Under the pieces are notes generated by a model, which saw nothing but the letters and a program-made list of their open reading frames with translations, searched no databases and was not told where the DNA came from. A stretch of DNA of 64,000 nt, taken from contig NZ_BMRB01000001.1 of the NCBI RefSeq assembly GCF_014648415.1, forward strand, positions 1,860,001 through 1,924,000, read 5' to 3'. Shown in pieces: positions 9,631 through 19,500 of the stretch (its first letter is position 1; each line of letters begins with the position of its first letter). Source of the DNA: Actinokineospora fastidiosa. GTDB taxonomy: Bacteria; Actinomycetota; Actinomycetes; Mycobacteriales; Pseudonocardiaceae. Made by a program: the position numbers and the translations under genes.

Positions 9631-9760
9631 GCCACGGCCGCGATCAAGAGGGAGCCGGGGCCGACGGGCAAGCGTCAGGAAAACAGTGGGCCAACGGTCG
9701 AATCCGAGCGTCGCCACTCGATAGAGTGACGACACCACGGAAGGTGACGGGGGAGGCGGC

Positions 9761-10099
9761 ATGCCAGAGCACCACCTGCTGTCGGTCGAGCCGGGCGCTG
9801 TGCCCGAGCTGCGCCGCGCGTTCCTGTCCGCGTTGACGGCGCTCGACCGGCAGATCGAGCTGGTGCGGGCCGAGATCCGGACGACGCCGTGGGCGGCCGA
9901 CCCGGTGAGCGCGGACGCGGCGCGCGCGGTCAACGCCCTCTCGGCCGAGGTCGACGGCGCGGCGCTGGAGGCGCTGCTGGCCTACCGCGAGCAGTTGGAC
10001 GCCGCGGTCGAGAACCTCGACAAGACCGCGGAGCAGTACCAGGGCCTGGAAGAGGACAACCGGGCGAGGGTGACCCACAACACCGGGGGCGGAGCATGA
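9761..10099 (+). CDS. Small helical-hairpin protein, T7SS partner (PE/WXG100-like)
   Basis: This 112-residue protein is almost all helix with two long amphipathic segments separated near TTPWAADPVS, which resembles the hairpin of PE or WXG100 proteins, although no strict WxG or PE motif is present. GGGGGAGG precedes ATG 9761. Its stop overlaps the next start (ATGA), and the downstream genes are PPE-like and EspG-like. I infer that it is the dimer partner of the PPE-like protein for type VII secretion. Family assignment is by context and shape only. Confidence 0.6.
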   Translation: MPEHHLLSVEPGAVPELRRAFLSALTALDRQIELVRAEIRTTPWAADPVSADAARAVNALSAEVDGAALEALLAYREQLDAAVENLDKTAEQYQGLEEDNRARVTHNTGGGA

Positions 10100-11295
10100 G
10101 CGAGGACCCGGCCCGCTGGCGGGGCTTCACGCACGAGGAGCTGTACCGGATGCTGCACGACGGGCCGGGCCCGTCGGCCTCCGCGGGACCGTCTCGGCGC
10201 TGGGCCGAGCTGACCTCGGCCCTCGACGAGGTCGGCCACCAGCTGGAGAGCGCGCTCGGCGCGGCGGGCACGGCGTGGACCGGGCGCGCTGCGGGCGCTG
10301 CCCACGACCGGCTCGCGCCGCTGGCCGGATGGGCGAAGACCACGTCCGAGGGCGCGGCCGCGATGCGGACGGCCGTGGAGACCCAGGGCAGCCTGATCGC
10401 GAAGGCCCGCGCGGACATGCCGGTGCCCTCCGAGACGCCCGCGATGGCGCCGGACCCGAGCGTCCCGCCCGCGGTGCAGGTCGTGGGCGTGCAGGACGAC
10501 GCCGAGCCCGCGGAGACCGCCAAGGCGGCGGGCGAACAGCGCGCGGTCGAGGTCATGGCCGCCTACGAGACGGCCACCAAGGAGAACCTCGCGCCGCTGA
10601 CCCCGTTCGTCGGGCCGGGGCCGCTGCTGCGCGACGGCAAGGTCCACCGCGGCCAGGGCCACGGCGTCCGGACGGGCACGACGGCGTCGCTCGCCGTCGG
10701 CGGCGGCCCGGACGGCGGCCGGGGCGGCGGCGACCACCAGCAGCACCACCGGCCGTCCGGGCCGCACCGCGACTTCAGCGCGCCGTTCACCCACAGCTCG
10801 GGCGCCGCGTCGGCAGCGCCGCCCCGCCCGCTGCCGCCGGTCGCCGCGCCGCTGGCCGCCTCGGCCCCCGCGCAGCAGCCGACGCCCCTGGTGGCCGCGC
10901 CGATCTCCACGGGCGCGCGGCCCGAGGAGGACCGGCCCCGCGAGCGCCGCGCGCCCGCCGTCGCCGCCGCCATCGGCGCGGCGCCGCCGGAGCCGCACGC
11001 CCCGGCGTCGTCGTCGTCCTCGGTGCCCCCCGCGCCGCTGTCGCCGAACCCCGGCGCCGCGGGCGCCCCGGTCGGCGGCGCGGGCGCGCCCGTCGGCTCG
11101 GCGGACAAGGTGGCGGTGCGCCGGTTCGGGCCGGAGGTCATCGGCTCCAGCCAGTGGTTCGCCGACGGCGAGGTCGCCCCGGCGCGCGCGGTCAGCGGGC
11201 GCAGGCGCGACCTCGGCTCGACGGACACCGTGACCGAGAACGTCAGCGTGGACGGCGAGGACCACCAGCTCCCGCCGCCGGTCATCGGGGGCTAG
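10096..11295 (+). CDS. PPE-like type VII secretion substrate
   Basis: The 399-residue protein has an N-terminal helical domain (1-170) with GAAGTAWTGRAAGAAHDRL, the WxG-type turn of PPE/WXG100 proteins, followed by a long Pro/Ala/Gly/His-rich disordered region (about 195-330). The C-terminus ends in ELPPPVIGG-like sequence (HQLPPPVIGG), a tail I associate with PPE-like proteins of Pseudonocardiaceae. It overlaps the preceding small gene by four bases and is followed after 8 bp by an EspG-like chaperone gene. Secretion through an ESX system encoded elsewhere is the likely role. No enzymatic C-terminal domain is visible. Confidence 0.75.
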   Translation: MSEDPARWRGFTHEELYRMLHDGPGPSASAGPSRRWAELTSALDEVGHQLESALGAAGTAWTGRAAGAAHDRLAPLAGWAKTTSEGAAAMRTAVETQGSLIAKARADMPVPSETPAMAPDPSVPPAVQVVGVQDDAEPAETAKAAGEQRAVEVMAAYETATKENLAPLTPFVGPGPLLRDGKVHRGQGHGVRTGTTASLAVGGGPDGGRGGGDHQQHHRPSGPHRDFSAPFTHSSGAASAAPPRPLPPVAAPLAASAPAQQPTPLVAAPISTGARPEEDRPRERRAPAVAAAIGAAPPEPHAPASSSSSVPPAPLSPNPGAAGAPVGGAGAPVGSADKVAVRRFGPEVIGSSQWFADGEVAPARAVSGRRRDLGSTDTVTENVSVDGEDHQLPPPVIGG

Positions 11296-11303
11296 TCGGC
11301 ACG

Positions 11304-12065
11304 GTGTCCACTGTGGAGCTGTCCGCTGTGGAGTTCGACGTCCTCCGCGAACACCTCGGCGTCGAGGAGTTCCCCGTCGTGCTGCGGGTCCCGTCGCCGG
11401 GCCGCACGGAGGCCGAGCGCGCCCGCCTGGTGCGCGCGGCCTGGGCGACCCTGTCCCGGCGCGGGGTGGCGGACTACCCCGAGGTCGATCCCCGGTTGGC
11501 GGCGATGCTGGCCGTGCTCGCGCGTCCGCAGTCCTCTGTGGACGTCCGGGTGTGGGGCGAGGGCGCCGCCCGCGCGCTGGCCGCGATCGCCGACGGCACA
11601 GCGGTGCTGGCCGTCCTGGCGGGCACCACGCTCACCCTGTCCGCGATCGACGACGGCCTGCCTCGGCACGCCCTGTCGGTGCTGCCCAGACTCCCCGCGG
11701 GCCCGGGCCGCTCGGTCACCCTGCCCTCCGCCGATCTGGCGGCCGCCGCTCCCGCCCCCGACCTGGCCGCCGCCCTGCGCGCCCGAGGCGTCCGCGCCGA
11801 CGACGCCACCCACCTGGCCGAGATGATCGCTCCCCTGACGGCTCAGGGCCAGTTCGGCGCGGCCCACCGCGACCGCTACGGCAAACGCCACCGCACCCCG
11901 TGCACCGTCAGCTTCTTCGACACCGCGGCGGGCCGCTACCTGCAGCTCCGCACCCCCAACCCCGACGGCGAGCACTGGACGACGGTCAGCCCCGCCGACC
12001 ACCGCGCCCTCCTGCGCCACCTCGACGAGCTCTTCACCGCCCGCCCGCCCGGCTTCCGCCCCTGA
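11304..12065 (+). CDS. EspG family ESX secretion-associated chaperone
   Basis: This 253-residue cytosolic protein resembles EspG, which binds the tip of a PE-PPE dimer and keeps it soluble before secretion. The features fit: an N-terminal VELSAVEFDVLREHLGVEEFP strand-helix start, alternating beta and helical segments, and a C-terminal basic stretch GAAHRDRYGKRHRT followed by RYLQLRTPNPDGEHWTTVSP, which is common in actinobacterial EspG. GTG 11304 lies 8 bp after the PPE-like stop. The three genes 9761-12065 form one cargo/chaperone unit. Confidence 0.8.
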   Translation: MSTVELSAVEFDVLREHLGVEEFPVVLRVPSPGRTEAERARLVRAAWATLSRRGVADYPEVDPRLAAMLAVLARPQSSVDVRVWGEGAARALAAIADGTAVLAVLAGTTLTLSAIDDGLPRHALSVLPRLPAGPGRSVTLPSADLAAAAPAPDLAAALRARGVRADDATHLAEMIAPLTAQGQFGAAHRDRYGKRHRTPCTVSFFDTAAGRYLQLRTPNPDGEHWTTVSPADHRALLRHLDELFTARPPGFRP

Positions 12066-12118
12066 CCCCGCCGCCGACCGCGGTCTCCTTGCTGGGAGGA
12101 AGTGAGACGCCGCAGCTC

Positions 12119-12232
12119 AGATGATGTCATCATCTCGATCGCAGATGATGTGGCCATCTGAATGGCGGCTCAGATGATGTCATCATCTGGGATCTGGGCG
12201 GGCGCGGTGGTCCGGATGGCGTGGTCATCCGG
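12119..12232. repeat. Cluster of 17-bp near-palindromes in a convergent intergenic region
   Basis: AGATGATGTCATCATCT occurs twice without a mismatch, at 12119-12135 and 12172-12188. It is an 8-bp inverted repeat around one T. A degenerate copy (AGATGATGTGGCCATCT, 12143-12159) lies between them. A fourth, weaker dyad (GGATGGCGTGGTCATCC, 12214-12230, within a CCGGATG/CATCCGG dyad) follows. Centres are 24, 29 and 42 bp apart. Both flanking genes end here, so these are not ordinary promoter operators. No function is known to me. Confidence 0.75.
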
Positions 12233-12248
12233 GTGGGTGCGGCGCCGG

Positions 12249-13907
12249 TCAGGCCGAGCCGACCTGGAAGCCCGCGACGACGTCGGCGAAGAGGCCGGAG
12301 CGGGCCGAGTCCTCCTGCTCGATCGGGACCGTCAGCGAGACCACCCACAGGTCGGCCCCGCGGGGTTGGACGTCGGCGAAGGTGACCCTGGTCAGGTCTG
12401 GGGCGGGGCCGCCGGGGGCGTTCGGGAAGGACTCGACCGTGCGGTAGGTCAGGCGGAGGCCGCCGTCGTCCAGAGGCGTCTCGCCGACCGGGCGGTACGC
12501 GGGCACCCGCGAGGCCAGATAGGACAGATAGTCCTCGATCGTGTGCTTCGCGGTGTACTCCGGGAACCGCTCGACGACCAGTTCCGCTGTGCCCGTGGGC
12601 GCGACCCAGTGCACCCGGGTGCTGTTGGGCAGCGTCTCCGGGGTGCGCTGTTCGACGAACTTCACCCAGTCCTCGGGCACCGGGACGGAGAACGCGCCGC
12701 CCTGCTCGCCCGCGAGGGTGGACGCGTCGGCGCTGCGGACGACCAGCTCGGTCACCGGCGAGTCGGGGACGGGCACGGTCGTCGTCGTGGCCCGGGGCAG
12801 CACCGGCTCGCCGCCGACCACCCTGGCCAGGGCGAAGCCGCCCGCCGCGCCGCCTGCGAACAGCAGCGCGGCCACCAGGGTCAGCACGGCGGCCGCGACC
12901 GCCCCCCGCGTCCGCACGGCGGGGGCGAAGGGCAGCGGGCCGGGGGCGAGCGCGAGCGGCGCGCTCGTCTCGCCCGGCGGCTCGGGCGCGGGCTCCGGGG
13001 CGGGCGCTGGCCGGGTGACGACGGTGGCGGCGTCCTCGGCCGAGGTCTTCAGGTCGGCGAACACCGACCGGCCGGGCGCGGGGAGCAGGGGGTGCAGCAG
13101 CTCGCGGACCTCCTGCAGCGACATCCGCGCCTCGGGGTCCTTGACCATCAGCCCGGTGATCACCGCGCGCAGCGGGCCGTCGTGCTCGGGGACCGGGACC
13201 TCGCCGTCGACGACGCGGTGCAGGGTCTCCAGCACGGGCGCGTCCGGGTCATACGGCGCGCGGCCGTCGACGGCGGCGAAGAGGGTCGCGCCGAGGCCCC
13301 AGAGGTCGGCGGCCGGGGTGACCCGTCCGCCGGAGACGACCTCGGGGGAGATGTAGGCGGGGGAGCCGAGCATCACGCCGCTGCGGGTCAGGGTGCGCTC
13401 GGAGACGTTGCGGGCGATCCCGAAGTCGGTGAGCTTGACCGTGCCGTCCGTCCCGACCAGCACGTTCCCCGGCTTCACGTCGCGGTGGGTGATCCCGGCG
13501 GCGTGCGCGGCCAGCAGCCCGGCGGCCACGGCCGACCCGATGACCGCGGCCTGCACGTCCGTGCACGCGCCGTTGAGCCGCAGCAGCTGCGCCAGACTCG
13601 GCGCCTGCACGTACTCCATGACCACGAACGGCTCGTCGCCGTCGCTGACGACGTCGTGCAGCGTGACGACGTTCGGGTGGGCCAGCACGGCGATGGCGCG
13701 GGCCTCGCGCAGCGTCCGCTCCCGCAGCTCGGCGGCCTCGGCGTCGGTCACCCCCGGCTGCCGCCGCACCTCCTTGACCGCGACCGGACGGCGCAGGTGC
13801 TCGTCGTAGGCCGACCACACCACACCCATCGCCCCTTGCCCGATCAGCCCGCGCACGCGGTACCGCCCGGCGATGAGGCGCTGTTCCGAGGTCGACACGG
13901 CCGCCAT
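12249..13907 (-). CDS. Transmembrane Ser/Thr protein kinase
   Basis: The 552-residue protein is a PknB-type (Hanks) kinase. The ATP loop GQGAMGVVW is at residues 23-31, the ATP-binding Lys at 45, then THRDVKPGNVLV as the catalytic loop and DFGIAR as the metal motif. A Pro/Ala/Glu-rich linker (about 285-345) precedes one membrane helix (about 345-370), and a 180-residue outer domain follows. That domain has no PASTA repeats and resembles a lipoprotein-like beta fold, with VPEDWVKFVEQRTPE near its start. It could be a ligand sensor. ATG 13907 is chosen since the protein then starts just before the kinase core; GTG 13898 is possible. It diverges from the small membrane gene. Confidence 0.9.
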   Translation of the reverse strand: MAAVSTSEQRLIAGRYRVRGLIGQGAMGVVWSAYDEHLRRPVAVKEVRRQPGVTDAEAAELRERTLREARAIAVLAHPNVVTLHDVVSDGDEPFVVMEYVQAPSLAQLLRLNGACTDVQAAVIGSAVAAGLLAAHAAGITHRDVKPGNVLVGTDGTVKLTDFGIARNVSERTLTRSGVMLGSPAYISPEVVSGGRVTPAADLWGLGATLFAAVDGRAPYDPDAPVLETLHRVVDGEVPVPEHDGPLRAVITGLMVKDPEARMSLQEVRELLHPLLPAPGRSVFADLKTSAEDAATVVTRPAPAPEPAPEPPGETSAPLALAPGPLPFAPAVRTRGAVAAAVLTLVAALLFAGGAAGGFALARVVGGEPVLPRATTTTVPVPDSPVTELVVRSADASTLAGEQGGAFSVPVPEDWVKFVEQRTPETLPNSTRVHWVAPTGTAELVVERFPEYTAKHTIEDYLSYLASRVPAYRPVGETPLDDGGLRLTYRTVESFPNAPGGPAPDLTRVTFADVQPRGADLWVVSLTVPIEQEDSARSGLFADVVAGFQVGSA

Positions 13908-14051
13908 TGTCCCTGATGGGACCACCTTGACGGGGAGTCGCCACCACCTCTGCCCGGTTACTCCGAACGGATGAGCCTGGAAACGGTCGCCCGCCGTGTC
14001 TCGACCCTTCGGAGGTAGGTGCACAGCCTTTCCCCCCGTTGGGAGGCGGAC

Positions 14052-14338
14052 ATGTCGCAACAGGCCCAGCCGGTCGCGAAGGAGCGCCCGAAGCGGAAGA
14101 AGTGGCCCTGGGTGCTCGGCGCAGCCCTCGTGCTGATCGGGATCGCGTTCGCGTCGTGTGTGATCTGCGGTGGCGCAAAGAGGTGACCGTCGAGGGCTTC
14201 GCCAAGGGCGGCAGTCTCACGGTGATCACCCCGATGGAGGGTGGCGACGTGCAGTGCTCGGTGACCGTGGACGGCGCCGCTCCCCAGACCGCCAGGGCCA
14301 GCGGCAAGAGTGCGGCGGCCAGTTGCACCGGGTTCTGA
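14052..14338 (+). pseudogene. Small membrane-anchored protein split by a -1 frameshift
   Basis: ATG 14052 has GGAGG six bases upstream and encodes 44 residues: a Lys-rich N-terminus, one membrane helix (WPWVLGAALVLIGIAFASC) and a stop at 14184-14186. A second frame, shifted by -1, continues at once with a beta-rich domain (TVEGFAKGGSLTVITP, then QCSVTVDG and a Cys near the end) to 14338. Together the halves look like one membrane-anchored exported beta-domain protein (MmpS-like layout). The switch point is at A-AAG (14177-14180). The second frame could also start at GTG 14183, which overlaps the stop as GTGA. The options are mutation, sequencing error, programmed slippage or two coupled genes. 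Confidence 0.5.
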
Positions 14339-14372
14339 TCGACGCCGTGGCGGCGGCCACAACCGTCCTCGT

Positions 14373-14384
14373 TAATCGGGATTA
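14373..14384. promoter_or_regulatory. TAATC-N2-GATTA dyad upstream of mutAB
   Basis: An AT-rich perfect 5-bp dyad, TAATC GG GATTA, stands out in this GC-rich intergenic region, 45 bp before the mutA start. It lies near the -35 position of a possible promoter whose -10 would be TAGCAT at about 14415-14420. It could be an operator for the mutase operon; the regulator is unknown. Confidence 0.35.
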
Positions 14385-14428
14385 GCGTCACAGCCCGGAT
14401 CCCGCTGGTTTCCGTAGCATTGCGGGGC

Positions 14429-16255
14429 ATGACATCCGATGGCCTCGTCCTCGCCGGTGAGCATCCGGCGGCGACCCGGGAGCAGTGGCGGGAGCTGGTC
14501 GCGGGCGTGCTGCGCAAGTCCGGCGCGGTCCCCGACGACCAGGCGGTCGAGGCGCTGCTCGCGAGCCGGACCTATGACGGCATCGAGATCGCCCCGCTCT
14601 ACACCGCCGACGACGCCGCGCCCGGCGCCGGGCTGCCCGGGCTGCCGCCCTACACCCGCGGAGCGCGGCCCGACGGGCACGTCCGCGGCGGATGGGACGT
14701 GCGCCAGCGGCACGCCGACCCCGCGACCACCGGCGCCGCCGTGCTGGCCGACCTGGAGAACGGCGTCACCTCGCTGTGGCTGGTCGCGGGCGCGTCCGGC
14801 ATCCCGGTGGGCCGCATCGCCGACGTCCTCGCCGACGTCCACCTCGACCTCGCCCCGGTCACCCTCGACGCGGGCGCGGAGTTCGCCGACGCCGCCGCCG
14901 AGCTGCTGCGCGTGCACGCCGAGAAGGGCGTCCCCGCCGCCGAGACCCGAGGCAGCCTGGGCGCGGACCCGATCGGCCACCAGGCGCGCACCGCGGCGGA
15001 CCCCGACCTCGCCGCCGTCGCCGCGCTGGCCGCCGACGCCGCCGAGTACCCCAACCTGCGCGTGATCACCGTGGACGGCCTGCCGTACCACGACGCAGGC
15101 GGGTCCGACGCCCAGGAGCTGGGCGCCGCCGTCGCCGCGGGTGTCGCCTACCTGCGCGTGCTCACCGACGCCGGGCTGGACGCCGCGCACGCCGCGCGGC
15201 TGCTGGAGTTCCGCTTCGCCGCCACGGCCGACCAGTTCCTCACCATCGCCAAGCTGCGCGCCGCGCGCAGGCTGTGGGCGCGCGTGGCCGAGGTCAGCGG
15301 GTTCGCCGTGCCGCAGCGCCAGCACGCCGTCACCGCCACGGCCATGCTCAGCCGCCGCGACCCGTGGGTGAACATGCTGCGCGCGACCCTGGGCTGCTTC
15401 GGCGCCGGGGTCGGCGGCGCGGACGCGGTCACCGTGCTGCCCTTCGACGCCGCCATCGGCCTGCCCGACGCCTTCGCCAGGCGCATCGCCCGCAACACCC
15501 AGTCGGTGCTGCTGGAGGAGTCGCGGCTGGCCGGGGTGATCGACCCGGCGGGCGGCTCCTGGTACGTCGAGCGCCTCACCGACGACCTCGCGCGCGCCGC
15601 GTGGGCGTGGTTCACCGAGATCGAGCGCGCGGGCGGCATCGTGTCCGCGCTGCGCTCCGGGCTGGTCGCCGACCGGCTCGCCGCCACCTGGGCCGCGCGG
15701 CAGGACAACCTCGCCCACCGCAGGGACGCGCTGACCGGCGTCAGCGAGTTCCCGAACCTGGCCGAGAAGCCGGTCGAGCGCGCCCCCGCGCCCGCCGCGC
15801 CGAGCGGCGGGCTGCCCGTGCACCGCTACGCCGAGGACTTCGAGGACCTGCGCGACCGCGCCGACCGCGCGCTGGCCGCGACGGGCGCGCGCCCGAGGGT
15901 CTTCCTCGCCACCCTCGGCCCGGTCGCCGCGCACACCGCGCGCGCCACCTTCGCGGCCAACCTGTTCCAGGCGGGCGGCATCGAGACCCCGGACGCCGGG
16001 GCCGCCGACGCCGCGACCGCCGCCGAGCGGTTCGCCGCCAGCGGCGCGCGGATCGCCTGCCTGTGCGCGTCCGACAAAATCTACGCTGAGCACGCTGCCG
16101 ACGCGATCGCCGCGTTGCGCGCGGCGGGAGCGAGCACGGTCCTGCTCGCGGGCAAACCGTCGGACGAGTACGAAGTGGACGGTTTCGTGTTCACGGGCTG
16201 CGACGCGCTCGGCGTCCTCCGGCGGATCCACGACGACCTGGGAGTGTCGGCATGA
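14429..16255 (+). CDS. mutA: Methylmalonyl-CoA mutase small (beta) subunit
   Basis: This 608-residue protein is the non-catalytic partner of MutB in the heterodimeric adenosylcobalamin mutase that interconverts methylmalonyl-CoA and succinyl-CoA. It keeps the TIM-barrel fold, with [21 protein letters not shown] near residue 55 and [20 protein letters not shown] near 355. The C-terminal cobalamin-type domain lacks the DxHxxG cobalt ligand motif found in MutB, as expected for the small subunit. ATG 14429 lies about 9 bp after TAGCAT, so the transcript may be leaderless. The stop overlaps the mutB start as ATGA. Confidence 0.95.
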   Translation: MTSDGLVLAGEHPAATREQWRELVAGVLRKSGAVPDDQAVEALLASRTYDGIEIAPLYTADDAAPGAGLPGLPPYTRGARPDGHVRGGWDVRQRHADPATTGAAVLADLENGVTSLWLVAGASGIPVGRIADVLADVHLDLAPVTLDAGAEFADAAAELLRVHAEKGVPAAETRGSLGADPIGHQARTAADPDLAAVAALAADAAEYPNLRVITVDGLPYHDAGGSDAQELGAAVAAGVAYLRVLTDAGLDAAHAARLLEFRFAATADQFLTIAKLRAARRLWARVAEVSGFAVPQRQHAVTATAMLSRRDPWVNMLRATLGCFGAGVGGADAVTVLPFDAAIGLPDAFARRIARNTQSVLLEESRLAGVIDPAGGSWYVERLTDDLARAAWAWFTEIERAGGIVSALRSGLVADRLAATWAARQDNLAHRRDALTGVSEFPNLAEKPVERAPAPAAPSGGLPVHRYAEDFEDLRDRADRALAATGARPRVFLATLGPVAAHTARATFAANLFQAGGIETPDAGAADAATAAERFAASGARIACLCASDKIYAEHAADAIAALRAAGASTVLLAGKPSDEYEVDGFVFTGCDALGVLRRIHDDLGVSA

Positions 16256-18435
16256 CGAGCATCCCCGACTTCGGCGCCGTCGAGCTCGGCGAGCCCGGCC
16301 CGGTCGACCTGGCAGCGTGGGCGGCCGCGCTGCAGGAGGCCACCGGCAAGGGCGCGGACGCGCTGGCCTGGGAGACCCCCGAGGGCATCCCGGTCAAGCC
16401 CGTCTACACCGCGGAGGACCTCGCTGGCCTGGACTTCCTGGACACCTACCCGGGCATCGCGCCGTTCCTGCGCGGCCCGTACCCGACGATGTACGTCAAC
16501 CAGCCGTGGACCATCCGGCAGTACGCCGGGTTCTCCACCGCCGAGGAGTCCAACGCCTTCTACCGCCGCAACCTCGCCGCGGGCCAGAAGGGCCTGTCGG
16601 TCGCCTTCGACCTGGCGACCCACCGCGGCTACGACTCCGACCACCCGAGGGTGGCCGGTGACGTCGGCATGGCGGGCGTGGCCATCGACTCCATCTACGA
16701 CATGCGCACCCTCTTCGACGGCATCCCGCTCGACCGGATGAGCGTGTCGATGACCATGAACGGCGCCGTGCTGCCGGTGCTGGCGCTCTACGTCGTGGCG
16801 GCCGAGGAGCAGGGGGTGGCGCCCGAGCAGCTGGCCGGGACCATCCAGAACGACATCCTCAAGGAGTTCATGGTCCGCAACACCTACATCTACCCGCCGC
16901 GGCCGTCGATGCGGATCATCTCCGACATCTTCGCCTACACCTCGCAGCACATGCCCAAGTACAACTCCATCTCGATCTCCGGCTACCACATGCAGGAGGC
17001 CGGGGCGACCGCCGACCTGGAGCTGGCCTACACGCTGGCCGACGGCGTGGAGTACATCCGGGCCGGTCGCGGCGCGGGGCTGGACGTGGACCGGTTCGCG
17101 CCCCGGCTGTCGTTCTTCTGGGCGATCGGGATGAACTTCTTCATGGAGGTCGCCAAGATGCGCGCGGCCCGCCTGCTGTGGGCCAAGCTGGTCAAGGGCT
17201 TCGAGCCGAAGTCGGCGAAGTCGCTGTCGCTGCGCACGCACTGCCAGACCTCCGGCTGGTCGCTGACCGCGCAGGACGTCTACAACAACGTCATCAGGAC
17301 GTGCGTGGAGGCGATGGCCGCCACCCAGGGCCACACGCAGTCCCTGCACACCAACGCCCTCGACGAGGCGCTGGCGCTGCCCACGGACTTCTCCGCGCGC
17401 ATCGCCCGCAACACCCAGCTGGTGCTGCAGCAGGAATCCGGCACCACGCGGGTGATCGACCCGTGGGGCGGCAGCGCGTTCGTCGAGCGGCTGACCGCCG
17501 ACCTCGCTGCCAAGGCGTGGGCGCACATCACCGAGGTCGAGGCCGCGGGCGGCATGGCGCAGGCGATCGACGCGGGCATCCCCAAGCTGCGCATCGAGGA
17601 GGCCGCGGCCCGCACCCAGGCCCGGATCGACTCCGGGCGGCAGCCGGTCATCGGGGTCAACAAGTACCGGTTGGCCGAGGACGAGCAGATCGACGTGCTC
17701 AAGGTCGACAACGCCGGCGTGCGCGCGCAGCAGATCGCCAAGCTGGAGCGGCTGCGCGCGGAACGGGACCCCGCTGCCGTCGAGTCCGCCCTGCACGCGC
17801 TGACCAGGGCCGCGGACGGCGACGGCAACCTGCTGGAGCTCGCGATCGACGCCGCGCGCGCCAAGGCGACCGTCGGCGAGATCTCCGACGCGCTCGGCAA
17901 GGTGTGGGGGCGGCACTCCGCGCAGATCCGTACCATCTCCGGGGTGTACCGGGACGAGGTCGGCCGCTCCTCCACTGTGGACTCCGCGCGCGCCGTCGTG
18001 GACGCCTTCGCCGAGGCCGAGGGGCGCCGCCCGCGCATCCTGGTGGCCAAGATGGGCCAGGACGGCCACGACCGCGGCCAGAAGGTCATCGCCACCGCGT
18101 TCGCCGACCTCGGCTTCGACGTCGACGTGGGCCCGCTGTTCTCCACACCCGCCGAGGTGGCGCGGCAGGCGGTCGAGGCCGACGTGCACATCGTCGGGGT
18201 CAACTCGCTGGCCGCCGGTCACCTCACGCTGGTGCCCGCGCTGCGGTCGGAGCTGGCGGAGCTGGGGCGCGACGACATCATGATCGTCGTCGGCGGCGTC
18301 ATCCCGCCCCAGGACTACGACGACCTGCGCGCCGCGGGCGCCTCGGCGATCTTCCCGCCCGGCACCGTGATCGCCGACGCGGCCGCCGAGCTGCTGGAGA
18401 AGCTCGCCGAGCAGCACGGGCACTCGCTTGGCTAG
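16252..18435 (+). CDS. mutB: Methylmalonyl-CoA mutase large (alpha) subunit
   Basis: The 727-residue catalytic subunit rearranges (R)-methylmalonyl-CoA to succinyl-CoA using adenosylcobalamin. The barrel domain has [20 protein letters not shown] near residue 74 and [22 protein letters not shown] sequence near 120, both for substrate binding, and [20 protein letters not shown] near 385. The C-terminal B12 domain contains [12 protein letters not shown], where H606 is the lower cobalt ligand in DxHxxG. Length is typical. It overlaps mutA by four bases and the meaB frame by eight. With MutA, MeaB and AccA3 it links propionyl-CoA to the TCA cycle and supplies methylmalonyl-CoA units. Confidence 0.97.
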   Translation: MTSIPDFGAVELGEPGPVDLAAWAAALQEATGKGADALAWETPEGIPVKPVYTAEDLAGLDFLDTYPGIAPFLRGPYPTMYVNQPWTIRQYAGFSTAEESNAFYRRNLAAGQKGLSVAFDLATHRGYDSDHPRVAGDVGMAGVAIDSIYDMRTLFDGIPLDRMSVSMTMNGAVLPVLALYVVAAEEQGVAPEQLAGTIQNDILKEFMVRNTYIYPPRPSMRIISDIFAYTSQHMPKYNSISISGYHMQEAGATADLELAYTLADGVEYIRAGRGAGLDVDRFAPRLSFFWAIGMNFFMEVAKMRAARLLWAKLVKGFEPKSAKSLSLRTHCQTSGWSLTAQDVYNNVIRTCVEAMAATQGHTQSLHTNALDEALALPTDFSARIARNTQLVLQQESGTTRVIDPWGGSAFVERLTADLAAKAWAHITEVEAAGGMAQAIDAGIPKLRIEEAAARTQARIDSGRQPVIGVNKYRLAEDEQIDVLKVDNAGVRAQQIAKLERLRAERDPAAVESALHALTRAADGDGNLLELAIDAARAKATVGEISDALGKVWGRHSAQIRTISGVYRDEVGRSSTVDSARAVVDAFAEAEGRRPRILVAKMGQDGHDRGQKVIATAFADLGFDVDVGPLFSTPAEVARQAVEADVHIVGVNSLAAGHLTLVPALRSELAELGRDDIMIVVGGVIPPQDYDDLRAAGASAIFPPGTVIADAAAELLEKLAEQHGHSLG

Positions 18436-19411
18436 GACGGTGGACGTCGGCGAGTACGCCGAGGGCGTGCTCGCGGGCGACCGCGGCCTGCTGTCGCGGG
18501 CGATCACCCTGGTCGAGTCCCGCAGGCCCGACCACAGGGCGCTGGCGCAGCGGCTGCTGGTGGAGCTCCTGCCGCACGCGGGCGGCGCGCACCGGGTCGG
18601 GATCACCGGCGTGCCCGGGGTGGGCAAGTCGACGTTCATCGACACCCTGGGCTCGAACCTGACGGCAGCGGGCCGCCGCGTCGCCGTGCTGGCGGTGGAC
18701 CCGTCGTCGACCAGGACCGGCGGCTCGATCCTGGGCGACAAGACGCGGATGGCGCGGCTCGCGGTGGACCCGGCCGCGTTCATCCGCCCGTCACCGACCT
18801 CCGGCACGCTCGGCGGCGTCGCCAAGGCGACCCGGGAGACCATCGTCCTGATGGAGGCGGCCGGGTACGACACCGTGCTGGTCGAGACGGTTGGCGTCGG
18901 GCAGTCGGAGACGACCGTGGCGAACATGGTCGACTGCTTCCTGTTCCTCACCCTCGCCCGCACCGGCGACCAGCTGCAGGGCATCAAGAAGGGCGTGCTG
19001 GAGCTGGCCGACGTGATCGCCGTGAACAAGGCCGACGGCGACCACAAGCGCGAGGCCCAGCGCGCGGCCCGCGAACTGGCCTCCGCCCTGCGCCTGATGC
19101 GCGACCCCGCCGCGTCGTGGCACGCCCCGGTGCTGACCTGCAGCGGGGCGGAGAACCTGGGCCTGGACACCCTCTGGGAGCAGGTCGAACTCCACCACCG
19201 CACGCTCTCGGAGTCCGGCGAGCTGGCCGAGAAGCGCCGCCGCCAGCAGGTCGACTGGACCTGGGCGATGGTCAAGGACACCCTGCTGACCCGCCTGCGC
19301 GAGCACCCCGCCGTCCGCGCCGAGGCCCCCGACCTGGAGCGCCGCGTCCGCGCTGGCGAGCTGACCGCCACCCTGGCCGCCGAGCGGATCCTGGACCTGT
19401 TCGGCACGTGA
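18428..19411 (+). CDS. meaB: MeaB-type G-protein chaperone of methylmalonyl-CoA mutase
   Basis: This 327-residue GTPase of the G3E/ArgK group protects and reloads the mutase with adenosylcobalamin. Walker A is GVPGVGKST (residues 61-69). The metal-binding switch region [18 protein letters not shown] follows near 98, with ETVGVGQSE near 153 and the base-recognition NKAD near 196. The TTG at 18428 overlaps the mutB end by eight bases and gives a length close to other family members; GTG 18440 is a plausible alternative. The gene is the last of the mutA-mutB-meaB operon. Confidence 0.94.
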   Translation: MARTVDVGEYAEGVLAGDRGLLSRAITLVESRRPDHRALAQRLLVELLPHAGGAHRVGITGVPGVGKSTFIDTLGSNLTAAGRRVAVLAVDPSSTRTGGSILGDKTRMARLAVDPAAFIRPSPTSGTLGGVAKATRETIVLMEAAGYDTVLVETVGVGQSETTVANMVDCFLFLTLARTGDQLQGIKKGVLELADVIAVNKADGDHKREAQRAARELASALRLMRDPAASWHAPVLTCSGAENLGLDTLWEQVELHHRTLSESGELAEKRRRQQVDWTWAMVKDTLLTRLREHPAVRAEAPDLERRVRAGELTATLAAERILDLFGT

Positions 19412-19500
19412 GCGGCAGCAGATCATGCGGTCGGCCTACCCGCGTGGCCGTGGTGTCCCGGCTAGGCTTGGCGTGATCACCGCCGTCACCTGGAGGTCGC

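Noticed and set aside
12119-12232. CRISPR array
   Set aside because: Repeats are only 17 bp, spacers are 7-25 bp and irregular, two copies are degenerate, and no cas gene is near.
12162-13916. A 584-codon frame antisense to the Ser/Thr kinase
   Set aside because: The kinase motifs are on the other strand; this frame is a codon-bias shadow without recognisable domains.
16081-19407. A 1108-codon minus-strand frame across mutB and meaB
   Set aside because: It mirrors well-conserved plus-strand enzymes and has no start context or domain.
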